From an uncultured Erythrobacter sp. (GTDB taxonomy: Bacteria; Pseudomonadota; Alphaproteobacteria; Sphingomonadales; Sphingomonadaceae), in contig CANMIS010000005.1 of the NCBI GenBank assembly GCA_947498065.1, forward strand, positions 268,361 to 332,360: a stretch of 64,000 nt of DNA. Direction: 5' to 3'. The notes under the pieces were generated by a model. The model ran no database searches. It saw nothing but the letters and a program-made list of their open reading frames with translations, and was not told the DNA's origin. The position numbers were made by a program, and so were the translations under genes. Shown in pieces: positions 61,712 to 64,000 of this stretch (position 1 is its first letter; the number at the start of each line of letters is the position of its first letter).

Positions 61712-64000
61712 ATGAAAAACACATTCTTGCTTTCCACCATCCTTTCTGCGGGCGTTGTCACGGCGGTGATTGCCACTCCGCAGCAAGCACGCGCCGATGA
61801 CTGCCTGCTTGACCGTGACGACGATGGGACTGTTGATATTGGCACCGTTGACAATGATGGTGGCGCAGATTCGGATGACGAAGATACATCGCTTGCTTGC
61901 GGGGTAGGCGCTTCGGCAAGTGGCGACCAGTCCGTCGCGCTTGGCGCGAGCAGCAATGCGACGGCCACAAAGTCAACCGCGATTGGCGTCGATGCTCAAG
62001 CAACGGGATTTGGTGCCATTGCAATCGGCACAGATGGCGATGATGTCGGTGATACGGCGGGTGCAGTGGCAAGCGGATCTGCCTCTGTCGCAATTGGTTT
62101 AGATACGATTGCCTCGGGTGGTTCAACATTCGTCGGTGGTAGCGGTGCAGAGGCAACCGAGCTTTCATCGGTAGCAATCGGTCATGATGCCTCGTCGACA
62201 GCAGTCGAAGCCGTAGCGATAGGCGATGGTTCTCAAGCATCAGGCAGCCGCAGTGTTGCCCTAGGCAACGCCGCCGAGGCGGAAAATACTGGAAGCATTG
62301 CGATCGGTGATTTCGCAAACAGCGTGGGAAGCGGCGCTATTGCTGTTGGACAACAAGCGGATGCGCTTGGTTTCGAAGCGATCGGGATTGGCGAAAATGC
62401 AAGAGGCAATGGAGATCGGGCCATCGCAATCGGTGTGGACGCGGCCGATGCGAATGGGGATGGTGCCGAGGCAACGGGATCGGATTCCATTGCGATTGGG
62501 TCTGATGCCGAGACCGCTGGACCGGATTCCATTGCAATTGGAACTGGTGCTATAGCTTCAATCGATAGTGCAATCGCCTTTGGTCGAAGTGCTGACGCGA
62601 CAGCCATCGAGGCGGTTGCAATCGGCGCAGATGCGTTGGCATCAGGCAATGGCGCCGTCGCTGTTGGTGATAGAGCTAGGGCGCAATTTGATGGTTCGAT
62701 CGCAATTGGCGACAATGCAAACAGCAACAATAGCGGCGCCATATCCATTGGTGAATTTTCAAGTGCTGCCAGCGTGGGCGCAATTGGAATTGGCGAACGT
62801 GTTCGTTCCGGGAATGTCGGAGCGATTGCAATCGGAGCGGATTCTGGCGATCTCGACAATGTTGGCGCACGGGCCTTCGGAGTTGATTCCATCGCGCTTG
62901 GTTCTGACACGAACGCATCAGGCGCAGGAGCGTTTGCCGGCGGATTGAGCGCGCAAGCGACAGAAGACAACACTGTCGCCTTAGGCAGTGGAGCTGCGGC
63001 CACCGGACTGGATGGCACCGCGCTCGGAGCTGGATCGACCTCTAACGCATCAAGCGCGCTCGCCGTTGGCGCAAATTCCGAGGCCACCGCAGCAAGCGCA
63101 ACTTCCATAGGCACTGGGAACGACGCGACCGGAGCGAGCGCGACCAGCGTTGGCGCATTCGCGGGTGCGGTTGCGGAGCGAGCTTCCGTATTGGGCCGAG
63201 GCTCGTTTGCCAGCGGCATTGATGCGCTTGCCTTGGGGGCATTCGCATTTGCAAATCAGAACGAGGCCGTCGCGATTGGCGCGCAATCAGACGCCACCGG
63301 AGCAGGTGCGATTGCGATAGGCGGTGATGATAGCGATGTGGGTGATGAAGGCGCGCAAGCCACTGCTGCCGGCGCGATCGCGATCGGTGCGGACAGCGTG
63401 TCAGGCGGGGCAAACGCAGTCGGCTTAGGCTTCGCAAGCCAGGCAACCGGCGATACAAGCATTGCCTTGGGCAGCGAGGCAGGGGCAACTGGTCTTGGCT
63501 CCACAGCTCTTGGCAGTTCCGCTGGAGCAAGCGGGGTAGTCTCAACCGCGCTGGGCGTGGGAGCCACGGCGAGCGCAACCTCCGCCACCGCACTTGGCGG
63601 GTTTGCTGAAGCCACCGGTGCACGTTCCATCGCCATTGGCAGTGATGGCGGTGATGTGGATTCTGGCGTTGGCGCGCAGGCAGCCGGCGTTGCCGCGATC
63701 GCGATTGGCGCGGATGCGAATGCACAGGCGGATGACTCGATTGCCTTTGGCGCAGACGCGGTAGCGTCGGAAGAGGGTGCGCTAGCGTTAGGTGAGGCGT
63801 CAGAAGCAAGCGCGCTTCAGACGGTGGCGATTGGCCGTGGTTCGATTGCGCGGCGGCTATCGGCAACCGCGATTGGGAACGGTGCGCGGGCCACGGGCCA
63901 GCAGGCGACCGCGATTGGTCAAGGTGTGACCGTGGCCAATACTCTGGCAACGGCGATTGGTTTTAACGCGCAAACAGCCTCCAATCAGGCGACTGCGATT
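61712..64000 (+). CDS. YadA-like trimeric autotransporter adhesin (3' end beyond window)
   Basis: The frame is open from ATG 61712 to the window end (763 codons, no stop). A signal peptide (MKNTFLLSTILSAGVVTAVI, cleaved near ARAD) is followed by an acidic Cys-bracketed segment (Cys31 to Cys63 with DRDDDGTVDIGTVDNDGGAD). Then come dozens of YadA-head repeats of about 14 residues (ASGDQSVALGASSNAT, TGFGAIAIG, SGSRSVALGNAAEAE and so on) that form a left-handed beta-roll in a homotrimer. No neck, stalk or membrane anchor is reached. The protein would be surface-exposed and promote adhesion. Four or five repeats carry longer Asp/Gly-rich loops. Gene order suggests control by the divergent PAS-LuxR protein. 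Confidence 0.9.
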   Translation, partial: MKNTFLLSTILSAGVVTAVIATPQQARADDCLLDRDDDGTVDIGTVDNDGGADSDDEDTSLACGVGASASGDQSVALGASSNATATKSTAIGVDAQATGFGAIAIGTDGDDVGDTAGAVASGSASVAIGLDTIASGGSTFVGGSGAEATELSSVAIGHDASSTAVEAVAIGDGSQASGSRSVALGNAAEAENTGSIAIGDFANSVGSGAIAVGQQADALGFEAIGIGENARGNGDRAIAIGVDAADANGDGAEATGSDSIAIGSDAETAGPDSIAIGTGAIASIDSAIAFGRSADATAIEAVAIGADALASGNGAVAVGDRARAQFDGSIAIGDNANSNNSGAISIGEFSSAASVGAIGIGERVRSGNVGAIAIGADSGDLDNVGARAFGVDSIALGSDTNASGAGAFAGGLSAQATEDNTVALGSGAAATGLDGTALGAGSTSNASSALAVGANSEATAASATSIGTGNDATGASATSVGAFAGAVAERASVLGRGSFASGIDALALGAFAFANQNEAVAIGAQSDATGAGAIAIGGDDSDVGDEGAQATAAGAIAIGADSVSGGANAVGLGFASQATGDTSIALGSEAGATGLGSTALGSSAGASGVVSTALGVGATASATSATALGGFAEATGARSIAIGSDGGDVDSGVGAQAAGVAAIAIGADANAQADDSIAFGADAVASEEGALALGEASEASALQTVAIGRGSIARRLSATAIGNGARATGQQATAIGQGVTVANTLATAIGFNAQTASNQATAI

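Noticed and set aside
62233..63219. Pro/Ala-rich protein on the minus strand of the autotransporter
   Set aside because: It is the exact antisense of the repeat codons; the plus strand gives a signal peptide and YadA repeats.

Overview
The window looks like a chromosomal segment of an alphaproteobacterium of the Sphingomonadales, most likely the Erythrobacteraceae. This rests on recognised families and gene order: a truB-rpsO-pnp block, a GcrA-type cell-cycle regulator, large TonB-dependent receptors of the sphingomonad/Caulobacter type, DUF481 and HspQ proteins, and a DUF2924/DUF3489/recombinase module. No species is claimed.

Layout. 1-6.9 kb is an alpha-galactoside uptake locus: AraC-type regulator, TonB receptor, secreted GH27 alpha-galactosidase and an SSS sodium symporter. 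Two CG-centred palindromes lie before the receptor. 7-19 kb is mostly core: truB (carrying an in-frame palindromic insertion), rpsO, pnp, a spermidine-synthase-like protein, an unrecognised 561-aa protein, DUF481, DUF1993, gcrA, an orphan ABC-2 permease, hspQ and tRNA-Ser(CGA). 19.2-25.9 kb is a mobile module just downstream of the tRNA: a frameshifted large serine recombinase, DUF2924, DUF3489, DUF5681, a ParB-methyltransferase fusion, an XRE regulator and a decayed tyrosine integrase.

26.1-35.1 kb is the most unusual part and a candidate defence island. An M48 metalloprotease is translationally coupled to a 1,820-aa protein that combines a kinase-like N-terminus, DUF4011, a split SF1 helicase, a restriction-endonuclease-like domain and a WGR domain. 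It is followed by a degenerate prepilin-peptidase-like membrane protein and a convergent unrecognised 607-aa protein. 35.4-45.5 kb carries an MBL hydrolase, LysR, a DUF819 permease, an S51 peptidase, a second TonB receptor, a soluble chemoreceptor and a secreted esterase, which read as a peptide or other nutrient uptake locus. A second relic of the same integrase, in inverted orientation, lies at 45.7 kb.

46.2-48.9 kb is an AraC-controlled detoxification-type operon (carboxymuconolactone decarboxylase/AhpD-like, YHS, MAPEG). 49.1-56.5 kb is rearranged by IS6-family elements: one intact copy, two relics, and truncated remnants of an Asp/Glu racemase and a histidine kinase. It also holds a LAL-type LuxR regulator and a secreted serine hydrolase paired with a tandem-repeat protein. 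56.8-61.6 kb has a tandem alpha/beta-hydrolase protein without nucleophile serines, an MDR oxidoreductase and a PAS-LuxR-hydrolase fusion. The window ends inside a very long YadA-like trimeric autotransporter (61,712 onward).

All functions are assigned from motifs read by eye. No similarity search was run, so family names are recognitions and not search results.
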